From: Pontiellaceae bacterium | GTDB lineage: Bacteria; Verrucomicrobiota; Kiritimatiellia; Kiritimatiellales; Tichowtungiaceae | DNA length: 22,958 bases | Direction of reading: 5' to 3' | NCBI GenBank assembly: GCA_029934215.1 | Contig: JAOZMR010000009.1 | Coordinates: 1 to 22,958 of the forward strand | Position numbers and translations under genes: made by a program | Part shown: positions 1 through 6,787 of the stretch, piece by piece | Layout of the letters: every line of letters begins with the position of its first letter | Position numbering within the stretch: the first letter of the stretch is position 1 | Notes under the pieces: generated by a model | Told to the model about the DNA's origin: nothing | Database searches by the model: none | The model's input: only the letters and a program-made list of their open reading frames with translations

Positions 1-2
1 GC

Positions 3-65
3 GGCGTTCCTGAAGAATTTAAGAAAACAATAGACGAAATGAACATCAAGCTGACCGCAGTTTAA
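3..65 (+). CDS. C-terminal end of an unidentified protein (5' truncated by window edge)
   Basis: An open frame enters from the left edge and ends at the TAA at 63-65, giving 20 residues that end in DEMNIKLTAV. The stop lies 13 bases before the start of the E2 gene, so the gene is almost certainly in the same operon. The visible tail is too short and has no motif I recognise; I do not assign a family. A different enzyme subunit or a sugar-pathway enzyme would both fit the context. Confidence 0.6.
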   Translation, partial: GVPEEFKKTIDEMNIKLTAV

Positions 66-78
66 AAAGGAAAAAATT

Positions 79-1398
79 ATGGCAACAGAAGTACTTATGC
101 CTCGGCAGGGACAGTCCGTTGAATCCTGCATCATTATTGGATGGAAAGTGAAGGAAGGCGACGCCGTTACTGAAGGTCAGTCGCTCTGCGAAGTGGAAAC
201 CGACAAAGCAACCTTCGAAGTGGAAGCGACCGCAACCGGAACGATGCTCGGGATTTTCTACGAAGATGACGACGACGTGCCCGTTTTGAATGTCATCGCC
301 GCCATCGGCGAGCCGGGCGAGGATGTTTCCGGTCTCCGACCGGTTGAAGAAGAGGTCAGCAGTCAGACGTCAGAGGTCAGCACTCCGGTATCGACCGTGA
401 AAGCTCCGACCTCTGATCTCCGATTTCCGACCTTTGGAACCTCCGAAGGAGTCTCGCCTCGGGCGCGAAATCTTGCGGCATCCAAAGGTTTGGATCCATC
501 GACCCTCGCTGGCTCAGGTCCCGAGGGTCGGGTGATTGAGCGAGATGTGCTCGCCGCGTTGGCGAGTGGCGCACCGATTTCCCCCGCCGCGCAGGCGAAG
601 ATCGCCGCGATCGGTAGCGGAATTGGCGGACGCATTATGGCCGCCGACGTTCAAGCTCCTGTCGCCGCCGCGCCCGCCGCCCCGGCGATGCCGGAAGTCT
701 CTTATAGTGAAGAGAGCATGGGTGCGCTGAAAGAAATCAAAGTGAAAGGCGTTCGCAAGCTGGTCGCCGAACGGATGCTCGGCTCGATGCAGACCACCGC
801 GCAGCTCACAATGGATACCTCCGCTGATGCGCGTGCAATTCTCGCCGCTCGCAAACAGTTTAAAGCGTCCGAAGACAAGGCGGGCATCACGATTAACGAC
901 CTGATCCTCTATTCGGTTGCGCAAACGGTGGTCGAATTCCCCGATCTCAACGCGTACTGGCTCGGCGAAAAAATGGTGCAGTTCGAAAACGTGCATCTCG
1001 GCTTTGCGGTCGATACGCCGCGCGGACTGATGGTTCCGGTGATTCGTTTCGCGAACAAACTTTCGCTCGAAGAAATTTCAGCGGAAGCTAAGCGACTCGG
1101 AAAAGCTTGTGCCGAAGGCACGATCGATCCCGATGCTCTAAGCGGTGGAACCTTTACGGTCACCAACCTCGGAGCGGCGGGCATTGAAAGCTTCACGCCC
1201 GTGCTCAACGCACCGGAAGTCGGAATTCTCGGAATCTGCAACGTGCAGCTCAAGCCGATGATGGATAAAGAAGGCGGCGTGGAATTTATTCCGCACATGG
1301 GGCTTTCCATGACCTTCAACCACTGCGCCACCGACGGCGCGCCAGTGGGCGGGTTCTTGAAAGCGGTGCGCGAGCGAATTTCAACTATTGAAAAATAG
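79..1398 (+). CDS. 2-oxoacid dehydrogenase complex E2, dihydrolipoyl acyltransferase
   Basis: E2 core of a pyruvate/acetoin-dehydrogenase-type complex; it moves an acyl group from lipoyl-lysine to CoA. Residues 1-77 form a lipoyl domain with the swinging-arm lysine in ETDKATFEVE (K43). Residues 125-163 form a peripheral subunit-binding domain (SPRARNLAASKG then GPEGRVIERDV). A second, shorter copy of that motif follows at about 166-192 (ISPAAQAKI then GGRIMAADV). Residues 215-439 are the catalytic domain, with the active-site motif NHCATDG (H415, D419). An AAAAAGGAAAAA ribosome-binding site precedes the ATG. The linker at residues 92-120 is encoded by heptamer repeats. E3 follows after 47 bases, while E1 is 5.4 kb downstream beyond an accessory block. 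The motifs do not settle pyruvate versus acetoin or another 2-oxoacid, so I give no symbol. Confidence 0.93.
   Translation: MATEVLMPRQGQSVESCIIIGWKVKEGDAVTEGQSLCEVETDKATFEVEATATGTMLGIFYEDDDDVPVLNVIAAIGEPGEDVSGLRPVEEEVSSQTSEVSTPVSTVKAPTSDLRFPTFGTSEGVSPRARNLAASKGLDPSTLAGSGPEGRVIERDVLAALASGAPISPAAQAKIAAIGSGIGGRIMAADVQAPVAAAPAAPAMPEVSYSEESMGALKEIKVKGVRKLVAERMLGSMQTTAQLTMDTSADARAILAARKQFKASEDKAGITINDLILYSVAQTVVEFPDLNAYWLGEKMVQFENVHLGFAVDTPRGLMVPVIRFANKLSLEEISAEAKRLGKACAEGTIDPDALSGGTFTVTNLGAAGIESFTPVLNAPEVGILGICNVQLKPMMDKEGGVEFIPHMGLSMTFNHCATDGAPVGGFLKAVRERISTIEK
355..433. repeat. Two inverted heptamer tandem arrays inside the E2 linker
   Basis: GTCAG recurs exactly every 7 bases at 355, 362, 369 and 376. 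A second array of CCGACCT, CTGATCT, CCGATTT and CCGACCT occupies 406-433, also with period 7. The second array is roughly the reverse complement of the first (AGGTCRG unit). Both are read through in frame as the flexible, Ser/Thr/Pro-rich linker between the lipoyl and subunit-binding domains. An intergenic-type repeat appears to have been adopted as linker coding sequence. Confidence 0.75.
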
Positions 1399-1401
1399 GT
1401 C

Positions 1402-1425
1402 GAATAGGTCTTATTTGACCTATTC
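1402..1425 (+). promoter_or_regulatory. Intercistronic hairpin between E2 and E3 genes
   Basis: GAATAGGTC (1402-1410) and GACCTATTC (1417-1425) form a perfect 9-bp stem with a 6-base loop. There is no U-tract after it, so it is not a standard terminator. It may be a processing or stability element that sets the E2:E3 ratio. The left arm is also part of a direct repeat of AATAGGT (1394 and 1403). Confidence 0.5.
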
Positions 1426-1445
1426 TCTTAAAATTGGAGAAAAAC

Positions 1446-2786
1446 ATGTTTGACTTAATAATTATTGGAGCCGGCCCGGGCGGCTATGAAATGGCGGAGC
1501 GGGCAGGGCATCGCGGACAGAATGTTCTGCTGATCGAAAAAGCAGATCTCGGCGGGGTTTGTCTGAACCACGGTTGCATCCCAACCAAGACGCTTTTGAA
1601 TTCTGCCAAGCACTACGTCCACGCCAAAGAGGCATCAGCATTCGGTGTCACGACCGGAGAGGTTTCGATTGATCTCAAAAAGGTGATGGCGTGGAAGCAA
1701 GAAGTGATTCAAACGCTTCGCGCTGGAATCGCGGGTCTAATGAAAAAGAGCAAGGTCACCGTTCTGAAGGGTGAAGCCAAATTTATTGGCCCCGGAAAAG
1801 TCGAAGTGGATGGCGAAGTTCACGAGGGTAAAAACGTGGTCATCGCTACGGGCGGTTCGCCGTTCGTTCCGCCGATCCCCGGCGCGGATCAAGAGCACGT
1901 GATGACCAGCAAAGAAATTCTGAATCTCGAAGAGCTTCCAAAATCACTCGTTGTGATTGGCGGCGGTGTGATTGGGATCGAGTTCGCCAGCTTCTTTAGT
2001 AGTCTCGGCGTGAAAGTCGATATCATCGAAATGCTCGACGAAATTATTCCCTTTATGGATCGCGGGCAGGCCAAACGCTTCCGCGCCGCGCTCCGTGGAA
2101 AAGTCGATTTCAACCTCGGTTGCAAAGTGACCTCGATCGACGGCAACGATGTGAAATACACCGATCAAAAAGGCGCAGAGCAGTCGATCCATGCAGACAT
2201 CGTTTTGATGTCTGTCGGACGCGTTCCAAACCTTGGAAACATGGGCTTCGAAGAGGCTCGCCTCGACTTCGATCGCAAAGGAATCAAAACCGACGATCAG
2301 ATGCGCACCAATTTGCCGAACGTTTACGCCATTGGCGATGTGACGGGGAAATCTCAACTGGCTCACTCCGCCACGCGGATGGGTGAAGTTGCGCTCAACA
2401 CGATTCTCGGCAAAGCGGATCGTTTCCGCACGAACGCCATTCCATGGGCGGTTTATTCCATGCCCGAAATCGCCGGATGCGGTCTGACCGAAAAACAGGC
2501 GAAAGAGGCTGGCTTTAACCCCGAATCGGCAACACTGCCTCTCATGATGAGCGGACGTTTTCTCGCCGAAAATGGAAAGAAAGGGCCGGGGCAAGTCACC
2601 GTCGTCAAAGATGCCAACACCGATGTGTTGCTCGGCGTTCATATGTTTGGAGGCTACAGCTCAGAAATCATCTGGGGCGTTGCCGCGATGATCGAAGCCG
2701 AGCTTCGCATTCAAGATATTCAAGAAATTGTTTTTCCGCATCCGACGGTCGGGGAAGTCATCCGCTCAACGATGTTTTCGTTCTGA
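1446..2786 (+). CDS. lpdA: Dihydrolipoyl dehydrogenase (E3)
   Basis: FAD disulfide oxidoreductase that re-oxidises the dihydrolipoyl arm of E2 with NAD+. Visible features are the FAD-binding IIGAGPGGYEMAE at residues 6-18, the redox-active CLNHGC (C39 and C44, followed by IPTKTLL), a second Rossmann motif VIGGGVIGIEFASFFSSLG, the FAD motif VYAIGDVTG, and the C-terminal catalytic HPTVGE (H432, E437). The 446-residue length is slightly short for the family (about 460-475). I chose ATG 1446, not the in-frame TTG at 1434, because a GGAGA at 1436-1440 precedes it. It is the second gene of the split operon; the next gene downstream, after 69 bases, is an unrelated accessory gene. A copy of the TTCCAA-N3-TTGGAA palindrome lies in the coding sequence at 2224. 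Confidence 0.94.
   Translation: MFDLIIIGAGPGGYEMAERAGHRGQNVLLIEKADLGGVCLNHGCIPTKTLLNSAKHYVHAKEASAFGVTTGEVSIDLKKVMAWKQEVIQTLRAGIAGLMKKSKVTVLKGEAKFIGPGKVEVDGEVHEGKNVVIATGGSPFVPPIPGADQEHVMTSKEILNLEELPKSLVVIGGGVIGIEFASFFSSLGVKVDIIEMLDEIIPFMDRGQAKRFRAALRGKVDFNLGCKVTSIDGNDVKYTDQKGAEQSIHADIVLMSVGRVPNLGNMGFEEARLDFDRKGIKTDDQMRTNLPNVYAIGDVTGKSQLAHSATRMGEVALNTILGKADRFRTNAIPWAVYSMPEIAGCGLTEKQAKEAGFNPESATLPLMMSGRFLAENGKKGPGQVTVVKDANTDVLLGVHMFGGYSSEIIWGVAAMIEAELRIQDIQEIVFPHPTVGEVIRSTMFSF
2224..2238. repeat. TTCCAA-N3-TTGGAA palindrome, copy 1 (in lpdA)
   Basis: Sequence TTCCAAACCTTGGAA, translated within VPNLGN of E3. Confidence 0.85.
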
Positions 2787-2855
2787 ACAAAAGAAAACCG
2801 AGTAAGGCAGTTTGTAAAAAAAGAATGATTTCGTCGCTGAAGAAAAGAGGTGTTT

Positions 2856-3800
2856 ATGAATCTTGGACAATTAGAAAAAATTACTGAGTTGCGTGATGTT
2901 TGGAAAACAGAGGCGCAACATTTTACGCCGTGGCTGGCGGAAGAGGGGAATCTTGTTCAGTTGGGCAACACCATCGGTCTAGATTTGGAGCTTGAGGCGG
3001 TCGAAAAGGATGTCGGTCTGTTTCGTGCAGACATCCTCTGCAAGGAAACGGGAAGTAATTCATGGGTGTTGGTTGAAAATCAAGTGGAGCGAACAGACCA
3101 CACGCACCTCGGTCAACTTCTCACGTATGCCGCAGGGTTGAACACGGTGACGATTGTTTGGATTGCTAAACGTTTTACGGATGAGCACCGAGCTGCTTTA
3201 GATTGGTTGAATGAGATCACGGGTGATGATGTTAGTTTTTTTGGTTTGGAAATTGAACTGTGGAGAATCGGCGATTCTCCGATTGCTCCTAAGTTCAATG
3301 TTGTGTCTAAGCCCAATGAATGGACGAAAGGCAAGGGTGGAACGACAAAGGTTGCAAAGGAAGTTGATTTAACTCCGGCAAAAAGGCTTCAGCTAGAGTA
3401 TTGGGAGTGCTTTCGTGAGTATCTCTTGGAAAATAGTACAGTTCTGAAGGTTAAGCCAACTCCATGTTGTTGGATGAAGTTTGGGTTTGGAACCAAGAAG
3501 GCGCATGTTGCAGCACGGATTTATACGCAAGAATGTTTAATTGACGTCTGTTTGAAAGTTGACAATACCAAGGATCGTCTAGCGATCTTCAATTTGTTGA
3601 AGAAGGATCAGGTGACCATTGAGTCCGAGCTTGGTGGCTCTTTGGATTGGGAGGAAAATCCGGAGGAAACAAGAAGTGACATTATTCTGCGAAACCCCTT
3701 GTTAGATCCAAATAAGAAAAACTCTTGGTCGGAACAGCATCAATGGATGTTGGAAACGGTGGAGAAGTTTCGGGAAATTTTTGGGAGTCGAATCGGCTAA
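2856..3800 (+). CDS. DUF4268 protein with N-terminal PD-(D/E)XK nuclease-like domain
   Basis: A 314-residue protein. The N-terminal part (about 1-150) resembles a PD-(D/E)XK fold: acidic LELEAVE, then FRADIL (D59) and WVLVENQ (E74, with Q76 in place of the usual lysine), followed by HLGQLLTYAAG. The C-terminal part (about 170-314) matches the DUF4268 pattern, with EYWECFREYL, an ELGGSLDW motif (I recall a similar IE.ELG..L.W) and a final W-rich segment ending LETVEKFREIF. Such proteins are common cargo in defence islands and beside restriction-modification genes. AAAGAGG sits 5 bases before ATG 2856, which I prefer to the upstream in-frame GTG at 2850. Nuclease activity is inferred. It starts the block that separates lpdA from the E1 gene, and its codon use is more AT-rich than its neighbours. 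Confidence 0.8.
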   Translation: MNLGQLEKITELRDVWKTEAQHFTPWLAEEGNLVQLGNTIGLDLELEAVEKDVGLFRADILCKETGSNSWVLVENQVERTDHTHLGQLLTYAAGLNTVTIVWIAKRFTDEHRAALDWLNEITGDDVSFFGLEIELWRIGDSPIAPKFNVVSKPNEWTKGKGGTTKVAKEVDLTPAKRLQLEYWECFREYLLENSTVLKVKPTPCCWMKFGFGTKKAHVAARIYTQECLIDVCLKVDNTKDRLAIFNLLKKDQVTIESELGGSLDWEENPEETRSDIILRNPLLDPNKKNSWSEQHQWMLETVEKFREIFGSRIG

Positions 3801-3858
3801 ATGGACGTTGGCGATTGGGAGCCGGAAGACGAAGAGGAATAGGTGGAGGAGCCGTCTA

Positions 3859-3945
3859 ATGTTACTGAATTCCGTAACATTGGAAATAAAGCAGATGCGT
3901 GTTTTAGCGGATGATATCGGACTGAAGAGTTTGAGCAGTTGTTGA
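3859..3945 (+). pseudogene. 3' remnant of a second KilA-N family gene
   Basis: The frame from 3859 to the TGA at 3943-3945 translates with LNSVTLEIKQMRVLADDIGL near its end. The intact gene just downstream ends LNSVAIEQMRILANDVGL. The two match almost throughout apart from a small insertion, and the DNA is also similar (for example ATGCGTNTTTTAGCG in both). No upstream part of the second copy is visible: the preceding 58 bases do not look like KilA-N. It is the tail of a deleted paralogue, left by deletion or recombination between tandem copies. Confidence 0.75.
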
Positions 3946-3954
3946 GGTGAATAG

Positions 3955-4776
3955 ATGAGTAAGACCATCCAAATGACAGTGTTGAAAGAGAGGGTGAGTG
4001 TTCAGCAGATTCGAGAGACGGATTATATTTCCATCACGGACATTGCTCGCTATCAGGAGCCGGGGCGAACCGATCATGTGATTCAAAACTGGATGAGGAA
4101 CCGGAATACCATTGAGTTTCTTGGTATCTGGGAGCAGTTGAATAATCCAGATTTTAAACCCCTCGAATTCGAGGGGTTTAAAAATCGATCCGGTCTAAAT
4201 AGTTTTGTGCTGACTCCGAAGCAGTGGATTGAGCAGACGGGTGCTATTGGTATTTTGTCAAAACGAGGGCGCTACGGCGGAACGTTCGCCCACAAGGATA
4301 TTGCTTTTGAGTTTGTTTCGTGGGTTTCGGTTGAGTTTAAGCTCTATATGATTAAGGAGTTTCAGCGGCTCAAGGAGGATGAGCAGACGCAGTTGGGGTG
4401 GGATATTCGTCGTAATTTGGCGAAAATCAATTACCGTATCCATACCGATGCGGTGCAGACGCATTTGATTCCTGCGGAGTTGACCCCGCGTCAAATTGGG
4501 CAGGTTTATGCCAGTGAAGCGGATGTGCTGAATATGGCGTTGTTTGGAATGACGGCGCGGGTCTGGCGGGACGCCAATCCCGGAGAAAAGGGAAATGTTC
4601 GAGATCAAGCAAATGCCGCGCAGTTGGTTTGTCTTGCGAATTTGGAAAGCTTGAATGCCATGCTGATTAAGGAAGACGTTCCGCAGTCCGAGAGATTGAA
4701 AAAGCTGAATAGTGTCGCGATTGAGCAAATGCGTATTTTAGCGAATGATGTCGGATTGAAACGTTTGAAGGGCTAG
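3955..4776 (+). CDS. KilA-N domain protein
   Basis: A 273-residue protein of the bacterial KilA-N family, a DNA-binding fold first described in phage and large DNA viruses. The N-terminal half shows ISITDIARYQ, a segment IQNWMRNRNTIEFLGIWEQL, and the conserved block GRYGGTFAHKDIAFEFVSWV followed by EFKLYMIKEFQRLKEDEQ. The C-terminal half (about 145-273) is a helical region with a repeated MRILANDVGLKRL tail that is also found as a remnant upstream. The start is supported by GAGGTGA four bases before ATG 3955. The protein probably binds DNA and may regulate or assist the neighbouring defence genes; its actual role is unknown. A 32-bp perfect palindrome lies within the reading frame at 4152-4183. 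Confidence 0.85.
   Translation: MSKTIQMTVLKERVSVQQIRETDYISITDIARYQEPGRTDHVIQNWMRNRNTIEFLGIWEQLNNPDFKPLEFEGFKNRSGLNSFVLTPKQWIEQTGAIGILSKRGRYGGTFAHKDIAFEFVSWVSVEFKLYMIKEFQRLKEDEQTQLGWDIRRNLAKINYRIHTDAVQTHLIPAELTPRQIGQVYASEADVLNMALFGMTARVWRDANPGEKGNVRDQANAAQLVCLANLESLNAMLIKEDVPQSERLKKLNSVAIEQMRILANDVGLKRLKG
4152..4183. repeat. 32-bp perfect palindrome inside the KilA-N gene
   Basis: The sequence reads the same on both strands, centred between 4167 and 4168. Each arm is TTTTAAACCCCTCGAA, with GAATTC at the centre. It encodes FKPLEFEGFK. A perfect inverted repeat this long in coding DNA is very unlikely by chance; in mRNA it would fold into a strong hairpin. Confidence 0.95.
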
Positions 4777-4838
4777 TAGATTGCGGTGCAGAAGGAATAG
4801 ATCGTGAAATTGGTGACGGTTTAGCAGGAGAAGAAAAA

Positions 4839-5984
4839 ATGGATGTTTCAAGAATCAAGGCAACAAATTGGCGAAATTTTAGGAAGATTGACGTTGAGCT
4901 GAATGGGACAACGTATCTTCTGGGGGCGAACGGTTCTGGGAAGTCAAACTTTTTGGATATCTTTCGGTTTATACGGGATATCGTGAACCCAAAAGGCGGT
5001 GGGCTTCAATATGCCGTTGAGGAGCGCAAGGGGATGACAAAGCTCCGTTGTTTGGCGAGTCGGCAAGTTCCAGGGATTGATTTGGAAATCGAACTGAAAG
5101 AGAACGGAGAAGAGGTTCCAACGTGGAGGTATTGTCTCTCTTTTTCTGGAGAAAAAGGAGGGAAACGCAGAACGCTCATTCGGAAGGAAGAAGCCTATAA
5201 AAACGGGGAGCTAATTTTTTCGCGGCCTGATGATAAGGATAAAGATGATAAGGATCGTTTGGCTGAAACGTATCTTGAACAAACAAATGCAAATAAAGAG
5301 TTCCGCGAAATCTCGGCGTTTTTTCAGAAGACACTCTATTTGCATCTTATCCCGCAACTTTTGAAATATTCCGAAATGTTTGTTTCAAAACAGACTGAAT
5401 CCGATCCGTTCGGACAAGGTTTTTTGAGCCAACTTGCGGATACGCCGGAAAAAACTAGGGTTTCGCGATTGGGTCGTATTGAAAAAATTCTAAAAAAAGC
5501 ACTGCCGAAGTTTGAAGAATTACAGTTTGTGAAGGATAAACATGGGAATCCGCATTTGGAAATGCGGCATAAACACTGGCGACCCAATGCGGGAAGGCAA
5601 CAGGAGGATCAGTTTTCGGACGGAACGCTTCGTTTGATTGCTCTGCTTTGGACGTTGATGAGTTCCAATAATCTGATTTTGCTCGAAGAACCGGAGCTTT
5701 CTCTTCACGAAAAACTGGTCGGAGAGATTCCGAAAATGCTCCAGAAGGCCAGACGCTCTACAGGAAAAGCAGGCGGGCAAATCTTCGTCAGTACGCATAG
5801 TAAGGCGTTATTGTCTGATCCGAGTATTTCAGGAACATTTCTTGTTTTGACTCCAACTGAATCTGGAGAATCGACACAGATAGAGCAACCGACAAAAGAT
5901 GAGCTGAAAGCCATAGAACTAGGGATGTCTCCCGCCGATATTTTGCTTCCTAAAACGTCACCCATTCAGGGAGAACTGTTTTGA
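4839..5984 (+). CDS. OLD/AriA-like ABC ATPase (AAA_15/AAA_21 type), putative defence sensor
   Basis: A 381-residue SMC/RecF-like ATPase. It starts with the typical ATNWRNFRKIDVELNG strand, then Walker A GANGSGKSN (residues 29-37), an ABC signature-like FSDGTLRLIALLW (S260), Walker B LILLEEPELSLHE (E283 and E284 catalytic region) and the switch histidine in VSTHSKALL (H320). There is no C-terminal Toprim domain as in full OLD proteins; that function is probably supplied by the next gene, which starts on the last base of this one. ATPase plus Toprim-like pairs of this kind, such as PARIS (AriA/AriB) and OLD-related systems, act in abortive phage defence. Assignment to a named system is uncertain because the partner is DUF4276-like, not DUF4435. 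GGAG at 4827-4830 supports the start. Confidence 0.85.
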   Translation: MDVSRIKATNWRNFRKIDVELNGTTYLLGANGSGKSNFLDIFRFIRDIVNPKGGGLQYAVEERKGMTKLRCLASRQVPGIDLEIELKENGEEVPTWRYCLSFSGEKGGKRRTLIRKEEAYKNGELIFSRPDDKDKDDKDRLAETYLEQTNANKEFREISAFFQKTLYLHLIPQLLKYSEMFVSKQTESDPFGQGFLSQLADTPEKTRVSRLGRIEKILKKALPKFEELQFVKDKHGNPHLEMRHKHWRPNAGRQQEDQFSDGTLRLIALLWTLMSSNNLILLEEPELSLHEKLVGEIPKMLQKARRSTGKAGGQIFVSTHSKALLSDPSISGTFLVLTPTESGESTQIEQPTKDELKAIELGMSPADILLPKTSPIQGELF

Positions 5985-6640
5985 TGGAAGAGGTTCAGAT
6001 ATTTGTAGCCTACGCCGAAGACGCGCTTTCCTGTGAGGTCATGAAACGACTCGTCGCCTTCAGAAACGAACGGACTGATTCGGGTGCCGTTTTAACGTTT
6101 AGAAAAGGATTTCCAGAGAACAAAAGAGGCTTTGGTGGTATAAAAAAACAGATTCCGGCGATGAAAAACATGGCTGACGCCGGGCTGTTGGTTTTTGTTT
6201 TGACGGATCTTGACCAGCGGGACTGTTCTCCGGAGTTGATAAGAGACTGGTTTAAACTGAATGACTCAAAACCCAATTTGCCCGAAGATTTTATTTTTAG
6301 GGTTGCTGAGAGGGAGACAGAAAGCTGGTTGATGGCGGATTATGAGTCATTATCAAAATTTCTTTCTATTCCGGTGGCGAACTTTCCGAAAGCCCCTGAT
6401 GCAATTGAACGGCCCAAGCAGGAGCTTTTAAATATCCTTCGTCGAAAAGCTAAAAAACGCTGTTTCAAAGAGATGATTCCGGAACCCGGCGGGCATGTTG
6501 GGCCAGAGTATAATAATCAGATGTCTATTTTTGTTCGTAACCATTGGAACGTTGATCGGGCATCTGGTCGTTCAAACAGTCTGCAACGAGCACTCAACAA
6601 GTTGATACGTTTTGGAGGACATAATGGCTCTACACCCTAA
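5984..6640 (+). CDS. DUF4276-like Toprim-fold protein, partner of the upstream ATPase
   Basis: A 218-residue protein. The opening strand and helix VQIFVAYAEDALSCEVMKRL carries the usual first Toprim acid (E12). A second strand gives VFVLTDLDQRD with the paired acids D75 and D77. The segment VAERETESWLMADYES matches the conserved 'REtEaWLlAD' block that I associate with DUF4276, and the C-terminal GPEYNN...W...S.SL pattern also fits. The stop of the ATPase and this start share TGATG, so the two are translationally coupled. I infer that it is the nuclease or effector arm of a two-gene defence system. An alternative TTG start at 5981 would add one residue. Confidence 0.78.
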   Translation: MEEVQIFVAYAEDALSCEVMKRLVAFRNERTDSGAVLTFRKGFPENKRGFGGIKKQIPAMKNMADAGLLVFVLTDLDQRDCSPELIRDWFKLNDSKPNLPEDFIFRVAERETESWLMADYESLSKFLSIPVANFPKAPDAIERPKQELLNILRRKAKKRCFKEMIPEPGGHVGPEYNNQMSIFVRNHWNVDRASGRSNSLQRALNKLIRFGGHNGSTP

Positions 6641-6740
6641 TTTCCCGCATTCCCCTCACGCGATTCTCGATCCAGAAGATTTTTTCAATTTTGTAACCAG
6701 TATTAAAACAGCAAAGCAGAATATGAACAGCACTTTGTAA
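6624..6740 (+). pseudogene. Stub of a restriction helicase gene (38 codons)
   Basis: An ATG at 6624 with GGAGGA at 6614-6619 overlaps the end of the DUF4276-like gene by 17 bases, which is normal gene-start architecture. The peptide begins MALHPNFPHSPHAILDPE, which closely resembles the N terminus of large DEAD/DEAH restriction enzymes (BPTD_3080-type family, from memory). After residue 18 the similarity stops, and the frame runs FFNFVTSIKTAKQNMNSTL to a stop. The most likely history is a deletion that removed almost the whole helicase gene and fused its start to unrelated or 3'-terminal sequence. Confidence 0.6.
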
Positions 6741-6754
6741 TTCGGAGTTTCTTG

Positions 6755-6770
6755 TTCGATATTCGATATT
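6755..6770. repeat. Heptamer tandem repeat TTCGATA upstream of the E1 gene
   Basis: TTCGATA occurs twice in tandem, followed by TT. It lies in the spacer between the helicase stub and the E1 ribosome-binding site, at the right boundary of the accessory block. Confidence 0.55.
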
Positions 6771-6787
6771 TAAAAAAGGAGTTAATT

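Noticed and set aside
3801..3842. Short frame MDVGDWEPEDEEE after the DUF4268 gene
   Set aside because: Thirteen codons with no ribosome-binding site of its own; likely spacer.
5550..5567. CCGCATTT-GG-AAATGCGG inverted repeat in the ATPase gene
   Set aside because: Eight-base arms in coding sequence can arise by chance in 23 kb; no context supports a role.
6741..6787. Possible thiamine riboswitch before the E1 gene
   Set aside because: The spacer is only 47 bases and lacks the conserved TPP-aptamer segments.
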